Of a DNA stretch of 13,145 nucleotides, positions 6,420 through 13,145 are shown in pieces. How positions within the stretch are numbered: position 1 is the first letter of the stretch; the number at the start of each line of letters is the position of its first letter. The notes below the pieces were generated by a model. The model had not been told where the DNA came from. It made no database searches and worked only from the letters and a program-made list of their open reading frames with translations. Position numbers and translations under genes: made by a program. The DNA is from an uncultured Lachnoanaerobaculum sp. (GTDB taxonomy: Bacteria; Bacillota; Clostridia; Lachnospirales; Lachnospiraceae), in assembly GCA_916720285.1 (NCBI GenBank), contig CAKAQP010000049.1, forward strand, positions 1-13,145, written 5' to 3'.

Positions 6420-6447
6420 TAAATTTAGTTTGAACAAAGGAGGAATT

Positions 6448-6816
6448 ATGAGTTTTTTATTTGTAGCACTTGGTGGAGCTGTTGGGGCAATGGCACGATA
6501 TGCGATAAGTCTTATACCGGTTAAGACAGGATTTCCGATACTTACACTTATTACAAATATAGCAGGTGCTATATTAATAGGTTTTATTGTCGGGTTTACA
6601 AGTAACAAAGACAATATATCAGAGAATACAGTGCTGTTTTGGAAGACAGGTGTATGTGGCGGATTCACTACATTTTCCACATTTTCACTTGAGGCGTTTA
6701 ACTTACTTGATAATAAGCAATATACATTAGGCGGATTATATATTGTACTAAGTGTTACATGCTGTATTTTAGGTATATTATGTGGAAAGAAGCTGGCAAC
6801 AGTGGTAAAATTATAA
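6448..6816 (+). CDS. crcB: Fluoride channel CrcB/Fluc
   Basis: This 122-residue protein has four hydrophobic segments, the normal size for the family. Conserved blocks are GGAVGAMARY (residues 9-18), TNIAGAILIGF (36-46; the Asn lines the pore) and GGFTTFSTFS (71-80; the phenylalanine box). Fluc proteins form antiparallel dimers in the membrane that let fluoride leave the cell and protect enzymes such as enolase. I took ATG 6448 because AAAGGAGG at 6436-6443 lies just before it; the upstream in-frame ATG at 6400 lies inside the previous gene. It appears as a single copy here, while Firmicutes often carry two adjacent crcB genes. No fluoride riboswitch is visible in the 28 bases before the start. 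Its surroundings are unrelated small genes. Confidence 0.93.
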   Translation: MSFLFVALGGAVGAMARYAISLIPVKTGFPILTLITNIAGAILIGFIVGFTSNKDNISENTVLFWKTGVCGGFTTFSTFSLEAFNLLDNKQYTLGGLYIVLSVTCCILGILCGKKLATVVKL

Positions 6817-6860
6817 ATATTGTAGAATAAGAAAAGTATAATAAAAGTTATAGAAACAAG

Positions 6861-7027
6861 ATGAAGTCAAAGGGCGGAGGACGTTTTGTAGTTACGGATA
6901 TTGAAGATTATGAGTATGATCGTTCAGAGAAAAAACTTCTGATAAAGTTGCAGGAGGCTGAAGAAGCTGTAAAAATGGTGAAGGTTGGTTGAATTTAGAT
7001 GAACTGAAAGCACCGGTGGGAGAATAA
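6861..7027 (+). pseudogene. Frameshifted small antitoxin-like gene
   Basis: ATG 6861 opens a short frame (MKSKGGGRFVVTDIEDYEYD, then KLLIKLQEAEEAVK) that stops at 6990-6992. One added A in the run at 6971-6975 would restore NGEGWLNLDELKAPVGE and end at TAA 7025-7027, a coherent 55-residue protein. The LQEAEEAVKNGEGWLNLDEL pattern resembles the C-terminal helix and strand of small RelB/Phd-type antitoxins, but no toxin gene follows. There is no good ribosome site before the ATG, so the N-terminus may also be trimmed. The stop is three bases before the next gene, so they were probably coupled. Confidence 0.5.
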
Positions 7028-7030
7028 GGT

Positions 7031-7459
7031 ATGCTGTTAGATGAAAAAATATATGCAAGTGTTATCGAATACGGTAAGGATGCGGTAATTAAAATTAATG
7101 AAGGTAATTTAAAAGAGGGATTTGAAAGTGCCGATAAAGGTTGGGATGCATTTCCTGAGTCAGGAGCTAAATGGAATCAGGGCTATGGATATGCAAAAAA
7201 CTTCTTTAAAAAAGCACTTGAAAATAATAATTTGTTGAATGCCAAAATATGGCTTGAGAGAATGACAGAAAATAATGATAACTTGCATTTATTTGACGAA
7301 GAGCTTGAACATATGAAGGCAAAGTATGCATATGAAAACGGTGAACTTGATAAGGCTTTTGAAATATGGCAGAAACTTGTAAAGATAAAGGCGGTAAGCT
7401 TCAGATACTTTGACAATGACGATCCAAAGTATAAGGAATTCTATAAGTCAAGAAAATAA
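7031..7459 (+). CDS. Hypothetical helical-repeat-like protein, 142 residues
   Basis: This is a soluble, helical protein. Pairs of helices such as KIYASVIEYGKDAVIKIN, WNQGYGYAKNFFKKALEN, NLLNAKIWLERMTEN and YENGELDKAFEIWQKLVK have the A/G/Y spacing of tetratricopeptide-like repeats, though no canonical TPR is clear. The end NDDPKYKEFYKS is acidic and aromatic. GGGAGA at 7018-7023 serves ATG 7031, three bases after the frameshifted small gene. A terminator follows at 7465. I do not recognise the family; proteins like this are often found as cytosolic immunity proteins, which would fit the string of genes before it. Confidence 0.65.
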   Translation: MLLDEKIYASVIEYGKDAVIKINEGNLKEGFESADKGWDAFPESGAKWNQGYGYAKNFFKKALENNNLLNAKIWLERMTENNDNLHLFDEELEHMKAKYAYENGELDKAFEIWQKLVKIKAVSFRYFDNDDPKYKEFYKSRK

Positions 7460-7464
7460 AACAA

Positions 7465-7502
7465 AAGCACATAGCTTTGAGAAATCCTTTTGCTATGTGC
7501 TT
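7465..7502. terminator. Bidirectional terminator between convergent units
   Basis: AAGCACATAGC (7465-7475) pairs perfectly with GCTATGTGCTT (7492-7502) around a 16-base loop. The minus-strand side is followed by TTTTGTTTTATTTT and the plus side by ATTTATTTTA. It therefore fits the end of the ABC operon best and can also stop the plus-strand unit ending at 7459. The ABC operon's stop is at 7510. Confidence 0.8.
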
Positions 7503-7509
7503 ATTTATT

Positions 7510-9198
7510 TTATGAAAATCTGCCGTTAGCCATTTCATAGGTCTCATCCGCAAGTGACATTGTAGATTTTCTATGAGAAACGAGTACTATGGTCTTTCCG
7601 GCACTTTCTTCTGAGAGTGATTTTAAGATAATACCCTCATTTAAAACATCCAGATTGCTGGTAGGTTCATCCAAAAGCAGGAAGTCACCGTCATGTAAGA
7701 ATGCTCTGGCAAGCCCTATACGCTGCTTTTCACCGTCTGATAGCGAATCACCCAGCTCGCCGACACACGTATCATAGCCATTTGGAAGACTTATTATAAA
7801 GTCATGTATACTTGCTTTCTTAGCTGCATTTTGAATCTCTTCAAGAGTTGCATTTTGCTTTGCAACTCTTATATTATCGGCAATAGTTCCTTGGAACATT
7901 ACAGTTTCCTGAGTTACATAGCCTGTCATTTCACGAAGATTATCAGTATTAATATCCTTTATATTCTTTCCTGAAATATGCACTTCACCTGTTTTTACAT
8001 CCCAAAATCTCATGAGCAGTTTCAATAGTGTAGATTTACCGGAACCGCTCACACCATGTATTCCAAGTACCTGACCTTTCTTTATATCAAGTGAGACATT
8101 ATCAAGTATAGTTTCATCTCCATATGAGAAGTTTACACAATCAACATCAGCACCTTCAAATATAGTATTTTCTTTACCTGATACTTCTTCAACTACCGGC
8201 TCTTCATCAAGCAGTGAAAGTACACGCTCACCACAGGCAAGAGTTTGATTGAGATTGTTTGATAAAGAAGACAGTGCAACAGTAGGTCCGAATGAACTCA
8301 TCATAGCCAATGTTGCAATAAGCATCTGTGAAAATCCTATGCTCTCATTCTTATAAAGCATCAGCATACAAAAGAACATTAACCATGAGAAAAGCTGGAT
8401 AACAAGATTTGTAGCTGCCTTTTGGGAACCCTCAAACATACTTAGCTTTTTTTGATTATCGGATAATTCCAAAGACTTTGAATCTATCTCATCTAAGCGT
8501 AGCTCACCCTGGTTGTACTGAAGTATCTCGTCTACTCCATACATACTGTTGATAACAAAGTTGTTTAGTTCCCCTACATTATTTCTAAAGTTCATACCGG
8601 CATCTGCGCTGCGACTTCCATTCCAAAGTGGAAGAGCAATTCCTACAGCTAAATATGCCAGCAGTGAAATCACACCTGCAATAGGGTGCTGAGCCCATAT
8701 AAATACAACCATTATAAGAGAGGTGATAAAAGCTATGGCTATCGGAGATATTGTATGTGCAAAGAACACCTCTAAAAGTTCGATATCGCTTGTGATAATT
8801 GTAATAAGATTTCCCTTTTCCTTTCCCTCAAGCTTGGCAGGACATAGCTTTCTAAGTACAGCAAACACCTTGTGCCTTATTATTGCAAGTATACGAAAGG
8901 CAATGTAGTGATTACAGTATTGCTCTCCATAGTGAAGAATACCCCTTGCAACAGCCATTACAATAAGTGATATGAATATTATTTTTGAAATGTCGGGAGC
9001 AGAAGTAAATCCGTTATTTAACAGAGTATAAAGTCCGTAAAGAATACCATATCCGCCTGTTATGGTAAGGAAGATAGCACATAAAAAGCCGATGACGCCA
9101 AGGAAAATTCCAAGCAACATGACGCCTGTCAAAGGCTTTACCAAAACGATAAGACTTCTCATAATGGAAAGTCCTGATCTTCTTGTGGTTTGTTTCAT
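7510..9198 (-). CDS. cydC: Fused ABC exporter subunit, CydC-type
   Basis: This 562-residue protein has an N-terminal membrane domain of about six helices (residues about 15-320) and a C-terminal ATPase. Visible ATPase motifs are Walker A GVSGSGKST (382-390), Q-loop TQ (429-430), a modified signature LSDGEKQR (486-493), Walker B FLLLDEPT (506-513) and the SHR histidine (541-543). The pairing with a second half-exporter and its order after it match CydDC, which exports cysteine and glutathione and is needed for cytochrome bd maturation. Other paired type-IV exporters look alike, so the substrate is not proven, and no cydAB genes are in the window. Its ATG overlaps the stop of the gene before it (TAATG), and AAGGAGG precedes it. 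The operon ends at the hairpin at 7465-7502. Confidence 0.8.
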   Translation of the reverse strand: MKQTTRRSGLSIMRSLIVLVKPLTGVMLLGIFLGVIGFLCAIFLTITGGYGILYGLYTLLNNGFTSAPDISKIIFISLIVMAVARGILHYGEQYCNHYIAFRILAIIRHKVFAVLRKLCPAKLEGKEKGNLITIITSDIELLEVFFAHTISPIAIAFITSLIMVVFIWAQHPIAGVISLLAYLAVGIALPLWNGSRSADAGMNFRNNVGELNNFVINSMYGVDEILQYNQGELRLDEIDSKSLELSDNQKKLSMFEGSQKAATNLVIQLFSWLMFFCMLMLYKNESIGFSQMLIATLAMMSSFGPTVALSSLSNNLNQTLACGERVLSLLDEEPVVEEVSGKENTIFEGADVDCVNFSYGDETILDNVSLDIKKGQVLGIHGVSGSGKSTLLKLLMRFWDVKTGEVHISGKNIKDINTDNLREMTGYVTQETVMFQGTIADNIRVAKQNATLEEIQNAAKKASIHDFIISLPNGYDTCVGELGDSLSDGEKQRIGLARAFLHDGDFLLLDEPTSNLDVLNEGIILKSLSEESAGKTIVLVSHRKSTMSLADETYEMANGRFS

Positions 9199-10940
9199 TA
9201 TCCTACTACCTCCTTTCTTTTCGAGAAATTCTCAAGATTCATTTGATCTGTAAACAGTTTCTCATAAGCACCTTTATTGTTCATTAGCTCAGAGTGAAGT
9301 CCTGACTCAACGATACTTCCGTTTTTAAGCATAAATATCTTATCACTGTCAACTACATTTGCCAGTCTATGTGATATAAGTATAACAGTTTTGGTTTTTG
9401 ATAACTCATGTATTACATTCATTATTATCTCTTCACTGCCTGCATCAACATTTGATGTTGCTTCATCAAATATATATACCGGAGTATCGTGAAGAAGAGC
9501 CCTTGCAAGTGAGAGTCTTTGCTTTTGTCCTCCGGAGAGATTGCTTGCATTTGAAGTAAGCTTTGTATCAAGTCCGTCTTGAGAATTGATAAAGGCAAGA
9601 AGATTGACCTTTTCAAGAGCATCATTCATTTCTTTTTCTGTAGCATTCGGATTGCCCATCAAAAGATTATCTCTTACAGTACCTGCAAATATCCAGCTGC
9701 TATGTCCTACCAAAGTAAAATGACTAAGTATGGTTTCACTTGTGAGCTCATTATGCTCATCATTATTTATTTTAAGACTTCCGCTATACTTTGGATTTTT
9801 ACCCATAAGTATGCCTGCTATGGTAGATTTACCTGAGCCTGATACACCTACTATTGAAACAAATGATTTTGGCTCAATAGTCATATTTATTTTATTCAAT
9901 ATGGTCTTATTTGAATCATATGAGAAAGAAAGATCTTCAAGTGATATTTTAATTTCATTATCACTTATTTCTTTATTTCCTCTTTGCTGTTCAGGAAGAT
10001 CAAGGAATGCAAATATACGATCGCTTGCCTTCATTCCGTTCATACCGATATGGAAGAAACTTCCTAAGATTCTCATGGGAAGGAAAAATTCAGCGGCAAG
10101 GAATAAAATCATAAGCATTCCATAAAGAGAAACTTCACCTTTATAAAACTGTGAAAGTGCACTGATAATTCCTACAGCCGCACCGCCATATGCCACTATA
10201 TCCATAACAGAGGTACTGTTAAGCTGAATCATCAAAACTTTCATTGTTATTTTTCTAAATTGTTCCGACTCTCTATCCATATCATCTGCAGCAGCTTTAT
10301 CCGCCTGATATATCTTAAGAGTTGTCATACCTTGTAACTTTTCAAGAAAGCTGTCACCAAGACCGTAATATATGTCAAAGTAACGGCTGAGCAGCTTTTT
10401 AGCTACTAACATTACAAGCATTATAACAATGGGTATAAGAGGTACTGCTACAAGAAGAATAACGGCAGATTTCATACTGATTCTCATTACAACTATAAAT
10501 AGAGTCAGTGGAGCAATTAATGAGTAGAAAAATTGACTCAAATATCTGCTGAAATATACCTCAAGCTGTTCCACCCCCTCACCTGCCATTTGCACTATTT
10601 CAGAGGTATGTACCTGTTCTCTGTAGGCAGGACCTAAGCGAAGTACCTTTTTATAGATACGGTTGCGCAAGATTCTCTTTACATTTGCACCTGCATGAAA
10701 ACTTGCTTTAGTGTAGAGTTTATCACATACTGCTCTTATCAAAACACCTACAATTATGACAATAACAACTCTTGGAATATGAGATTCAAAGGCTGTATCT
10801 AAGAAAACTTCTTGAATAAGTCCGGTAATATTTATTGCAATGATTATTTGCATAATAAGAGATATCCATTGCCAAAGAACTTGGTAGAGGATATACTTTC
10901 CTGAGCCTTTCAAAAGACGAATAAGTCTCATCTTGATCAT
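9198..10940 (-). CDS. cydD: Fused ABC exporter subunit, CydD-type
   Basis: This is the first gene of the pair: 580 residues, six membrane helices within about 15-310, then an ATPase. Motifs are Walker A GVSGSGKST (365-373), signature LSGGQKQR (468-475), Walker B VYIFDEAT (488-495) and SHR (523-525). At the Q-loop the usual glutamine is His413 (LVGHSSWIF), an unusual change. GGAGG at 10955-10951 is 10 bases before ATG 10940. A palindrome-like element lies at 10977-10991. It forms a heterodimer with the product of the overlapping gene. Annotation as CydD-like is by pairing and order; a lipid or drug exporter is the alternative. Confidence 0.8.
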   Translation of the reverse strand: MIKMRLIRLLKGSGKYILYQVLWQWISLIMQIIIAINITGLIQEVFLDTAFESHIPRVVIVIIVGVLIRAVCDKLYTKASFHAGANVKRILRNRIYKKVLRLGPAYREQVHTSEIVQMAGEGVEQLEVYFSRYLSQFFYSLIAPLTLFIVVMRISMKSAVILLVAVPLIPIVIMLVMLVAKKLLSRYFDIYYGLGDSFLEKLQGMTTLKIYQADKAAADDMDRESEQFRKITMKVLMIQLNSTSVMDIVAYGGAAVGIISALSQFYKGEVSLYGMLMILFLAAEFFLPMRILGSFFHIGMNGMKASDRIFAFLDLPEQQRGNKEISDNEIKISLEDLSFSYDSNKTILNKINMTIEPKSFVSIVGVSGSGKSTIAGILMGKNPKYSGSLKINNDEHNELTSETILSHFTLVGHSSWIFAGTVRDNLLMGNPNATEKEMNDALEKVNLLAFINSQDGLDTKLTSNASNLSGGQKQRLSLARALLHDTPVYIFDEATSNVDAGSEEIIMNVIHELSKTKTVILISHRLANVVDSDKIFMLKNGSIVESGLHSELMNNKGAYEKLFTDQMNLENFSKRKEVVG

Positions 10941-10976
10941 AAATTAAAGACCTCCATATTATTTAGTAATATCAAT

Positions 10977-10991
10977 AAATATAGCATATTT
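10977..10991. promoter_or_regulatory. Operator-like palindrome before the ABC operon
   Basis: AAATAT-AGC-ATATTT at 10977-10991 has perfect six-base arms around three bases, 37 bases before the ATG of the first ABC gene. Nearly the same sequence, AAATATAGCATGATTT, lies before ygbA at 11415-11430. On the minus strand the shared core ATGCTATATTTAT could also hold a TATATT -10 box, so this may be promoter and operator together. Confidence 0.5.
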
Positions 10992-11009
10992 GGAATACCT
11001 AACTTCGGG

Positions 11010-11345
11010 CTATATTTTTAATTTAGCTTTTAAAGATGTAAGAGCATGCTTTATACACATAATTGGGTGGTAAAACATGATACGTGGTCCTGAATAACGC
11101 ATTACCTCTTTAATTGTTATTCTCATATCAGGAGAATAACAGTGAACCTTACAATTACTACAAAAACTTTTGCTTTCCATAAATGGGCAATGCTCAATTC
11201 TTGAGCGTGCATAGTCCATAAGCTTCTGACAATCTTTACATAGAGTGATATTATGGCCATGCTTCCCATGACAGTATATTTCTATCATCCGAGTTACGGC
11301 ATGTAATTCATCCTGCCTTTTCTTTTCTGCTTTTTCTGAATTCAT
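11010..11345 (-). CDS. ygbA: YgbA-like protein, nitrous-oxide-stimulated promoter family
   Basis: This 111-residue protein carries the full family pattern: MIEIYCHGKHG, LCKDCQKLMDYARSRIEHCP, KSFCSNCKVHCYSPDMR, IKEVMRYSGPRIM and HPIMCIKH. Eight cysteines (25, 36, 39, 53, 62, 65, 69, 97) and several histidines suggest a metal or iron-sulfur site. In E. coli the gene is under the nitric-oxide repressor NsrR and is linked to recovery from nitrosative stress; the biochemical job is not settled. AAAGGAT lies before ATG 11345. The gene is transcribed toward the ABC pair, 69 bases before it, so one nitrosative or redox stress group is plausible. Both have a shared upstream element. Confidence 0.92.
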   Translation of the reverse strand: MNSEKAEKKRQDELHAVTRMIEIYCHGKHGHNITLCKDCQKLMDYARSRIEHCPFMESKSFCSNCKVHCYSPDMRITIKEVMRYSGPRIMFYHPIMCIKHALTSLKAKLKI

Positions 11346-11414
11346 ATAATTTATCCTTTCAATATAGGGAAATGAAATTAAAGATTCAATAATAAACGTA
11401 GATTATGTATATAT

Positions 11415-11430
11415 AAATATAGCATGATTT
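11415..11430. promoter_or_regulatory. Operator-like element before ygbA
   Basis: AAATATAGCATGATTT, 70 bases before ygbA's ATG, matches the element at 10977-10991 apart from one extra G. The 13-base core ATAAATATAGCAT is identical in both. A common regulator or a common promoter core would explain it. Confidence 0.45.
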
Positions 11431-11454
11431 AAGGTGTTTTTCTATGATAAAAAG

Positions 11455-11468
11455 TTAGGGGCACCTAA
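11455..11468. promoter_or_regulatory. Palindrome TTAGG-n4-CCTAA between divergent ygbA and traX
   Basis: TTAGG (11455-11459) and CCTAA (11464-11468) are perfect arms around GGCA. Similar TTAGG...CCTAA sites are bound by DtxR/IdeR/MntR-type metal repressors, whose full sites are usually longer. It lies about 83 bases before the TraX start and 110 before ygbA, so it could control either. The regulator is not known. Confidence 0.4.
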
Positions 11469-11550
11469 AATATTAGTTGTATTTTGGCTGGAAATGAAAA
11501 AGTTAAAATGATAGAATAAAAACATGATAAATCTTGAAAGGAATATATAA

Positions 11551-12303
11551 ATGTTTTCAAAAATAAAAGAAAGAGGCTTAAATACAGGTGATTTAAAGTT
11601 AATTGCTATTGTGGCAATGACAATAGATCATTTGACATGGCTGCTTTTTCCGGGGCTTCAAAGAGTATGGTTTGTATTTGCACTCCATATAATAGGACGA
11701 CTTACCGCTCCTATCATGTGGTTTTTTATAGCGGAAGGCTCATATTATACAAGAGATTCCGTTAAGTACATAAAGAGATTGTTTTTATTTGCCGTAATAT
11801 CACACTTTGCATACAGTTTTGCTTTTGGACTTAGTGCAGTGCCTTTTAAAAGCGGAATATTTAATCAGACAAGTGTTATATGGTCACTTGCTATAGGTGC
11901 GACGCTGATATTTGCAGTGCAAAAACATAAATTGCCCGGTATTGTAACGGTATTTCTTATAATACTTGCAAATCTGCTTTCATTCCCTGCGGATTGGTCA
12001 TGTATTGCGGTTATGGTTCCTTTTTTCCTATATATGCACAGAGGAGATTTTAAAAAGCAGGCAATTGATTATATTATTTTTGCCATAGTATATGCCGCAG
12101 TTTATTTTATATTTATAGACAGAGTTTACGCAGTGCTACAGCTGTTTATATGTTTGTGCCTACCGCTTTTAAAAATGTATAATGGTGAAGTCGGAAGCAA
12201 TAAGAGTATGAAATGGTTATTTTATATTTACTATCCGGCACATTTGTTTTTAATAGGTTTTATCAGAATATTATTATATGGAAATGTAAATATTTTATTT
12301 TAA
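11551..12303 (+). CDS. TraX-family integral membrane protein
   Basis: This 250-residue protein has about eight hydrophobic helices. Family blocks are GDLKLIAIVAMTIDHLTWLL near residues 13-32 (the conserved DH pair), IGRLTAPIMWFFIAEGSYYT near 48-67, a central FNQTSVIWSLAIG, and YYPAHLFLIGFIR at the end. TraX of the F plasmid acetylates the pilin; chromosomal relatives in Firmicutes are presumed acyltransferases acting on an exported or surface molecule, with unknown substrate. AAAGGAA lies before ATG 11551. The next gene starts 14 bases after its stop, so they probably form an operon. The name TraX does not itself imply conjugation, and no transfer genes are nearby. Confidence 0.88.
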   Translation: MFSKIKERGLNTGDLKLIAIVAMTIDHLTWLLFPGLQRVWFVFALHIIGRLTAPIMWFFIAEGSYYTRDSVKYIKRLFLFAVISHFAYSFAFGLSAVPFKSGIFNQTSVIWSLAIGATLIFAVQKHKLPGIVTVFLIILANLLSFPADWSCIAVMVPFFLYMHRGDFKKQAIDYIIFAIVYAAVYFIFIDRVYAVLQLFICLCLPLLKMYNGEVGSNKSMKWLFYIYYPAHLFLIGFIRILLYGNVNILF

Positions 12304-12317
12304 TATAAGGGGGAAAT

Positions 12318-13145
12318 ATGGTAAAAGGTTGGAAAGATAAGCTTGAAAATCATGTAAATATAAATGAGAAAATTTTTGTTGATATGAAGGCAAAAGGAAA
12401 TGCAGAGTATGACTTTTGTTGCTTTGGAGTGGATGGAAACGGAAAACTTTCAGATGACAGATATATGATTTTCTACAATCAAAAGACTAGCCCTAAAGCT
12501 GAGGTAAGTGAGGAAGATATAGCTGATGGAGTAAGGTATACGCTAAATCTTTCAACAATTCCAGACTTTATCAACAGACTGGTATTTACGGTAAGTATTG
12601 ACGGTAACAAGACTATGGGAGAGATGAATAGCCTTGAGACTAAAGTATATCAATCCGGAGCCAAGGATATAGAAATGACACTTGGAGGCAATGATTTCTC
12701 CAATGAAAAGGCGGTTATTGTTATGGAAATATACCGCAAAGATGTTTGGAGAATAGGTTGTGTGGCAAGCGGCTTTGACGGCGGATTGCCTGCACTTTTA
12801 AAATACTTCGGTGGAGAAGAAGTCAACGATGAGTCAAATTCAGAAAATGGAGCAAACTTGTCATCAAGTACCAAAAAAGTATCCCTTGAAAAGAAGATGG
12901 AGAAAGCGCCGGAGCTTATAAGTCTTGTAAAACCTTTGGTATTTGAACTAAAGAAAAAGAATCTTGAGAATACGGTGGCAAGGGTAGGTCTTGTTCTTGA
13001 TATTTCAGGATCTATGGTACCGAGGTTTAAAAACGGCACTGTACAGTCGATTGTAAATAAGACATTGCCTCTGGCGGTACAGTTTGATGATGACGGAGAA
13101 CTTGATTTTTGGTTTTACGGAACTACAGCCAGAAAGATGAACAGC
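12318..13145 (+). CDS. TerD-vWA fusion protein, TerF-like (partial, runs off the window)
   Basis: ATG 12318 follows AAGGGGGA and stays open for 276 codons to the window edge. Residues about 20-167 are a TerD-type domain (DRYMIFYNQKTSP, FVDMKAKGNAEYDFCCFGVD, VWRIGCVASGFDGGLPALL-KYFGGE), normally a calcium-binding beta-sandwich. A polar linker (about 168-190) and a helical stretch follow, then a vWA domain with the MIDAS start VGLVLDISGSM (D228, S230, S232). TerD plus vWA is the TerF-like arrangement of tellurite-resistance and stress clusters, where such proteins are thought to act at the membrane with metal-bound partners. It is the second gene after traX. The C-terminal part of vWA is beyond the window; other Ter genes might lie there. 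Confidence 0.85.
   Translation, partial: MVKGWKDKLENHVNINEKIFVDMKAKGNAEYDFCCFGVDGNGKLSDDRYMIFYNQKTSPKAEVSEEDIADGVRYTLNLSTIPDFINRLVFTVSIDGNKTMGEMNSLETKVYQSGAKDIEMTLGGNDFSNEKAVIVMEIYRKDVWRIGCVASGFDGGLPALLKYFGGEEVNDESNSENGANLSSSTKKVSLEKKMEKAPELISLVKPLVFELKKKNLENTVARVGLVLDISGSMVPRFKNGTVQSIVNKTLPLAVQFDDDGELDFWFYGTTARKMNS

Noticed and set aside
6420..6447. Fluoride riboswitch before crcB
   Set aside because: The 28-base gap holds only the ribosome site, and no crcB-motif aptamer sequence is visible in or just before it.
10977..10991. Classical E. coli-type NsrR site
   Set aside because: The known NsrR consensus (11-1-11 with AAGATGCATTT half-sites) does not match; only a generic AT-rich palindrome is present.
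11471..11550. Promoter for traX with TTGTAT or TTGGCT as -35
   Set aside because: No -10 lies at 16-19 bases; spacers would be 14 or 21.

Overview
The window looks like an accessory region of a low-GC Firmicute, most likely a Clostridia/Lachnospiraceae-type anaerobe. The evidence is AT-rich DNA, strong GGAGG-type ribosome sites, TATAAT promoters, and protein types common in that group (COG3655-like small HTH, ORF6N, SUKH, DUF1877, TraX, TerD-vWA, YgbA). I see no tRNA, rRNA or CRISPR array.

Layout. Positions 1-339 hold the decayed 3' end of an unknown gene, closed by a strong hairpin terminator (347-388). A small membrane protein is on the minus strand (492-1049). A promoter at 1224-1253 drives a 67-residue Cro/C1-type regulator and a translationally coupled ORF6N-domain gene; the ORF6N gene is broken near its end by an internal deletion. 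Next come a double-truncated IS1380-type transposase fragment (about 2333-2632) and the orphan C-terminus of another gene. From 2797 to 7459 lies a string of small, mostly cytosolic, mostly unrecognised genes: a DUF4304-like protein, an unknown 189-residue protein, a SUKH (SMI1/KNR4) protein on the minus strand, an unknown helical protein, a broken DUF1877 gene, a HEPN-like protein, a CxxC zinc-binding-like protein, the fluoride channel CrcB, a frameshifted antitoxin-like gene, and a helical-repeat protein. SUKH and DUF4304-like proteins are typical of orphan immunity genes near polymorphic toxins, but no toxin is visible here. I count six broken or partial genes in the first 7 kb, so this is an eroding, recombining stretch.

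From 7465 the character changes to intact genes. A shared hairpin separates the small-gene string from a convergent minus-strand operon of two fused ABC exporter subunits of CydD/CydC type (10940 to 7510), with a TAATG stop/start overlap. Upstream on the same strand is a YgbA-like protein (nitrous-oxide-stimulated promoter family). Both minus-strand units have nearly the same AT-rich palindrome-like element upstream, which suggests shared control. Divergent from ygbA, on the plus strand, are a TraX-family membrane protein and, 14 bases later, a TerD-vWA (TerF-like) protein that runs off the end of the window.

The items most worth a second look are the shared operator-like element before ygbA and the ABC pair, the near-symmetric bidirectional promoter at 4650-4701, the repeated leader element whose first copy abuts the IS fragment, and the orphan immunity-like cluster. 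I did not find a clear new multi-gene system; functional assignments in the small-gene string are weak.
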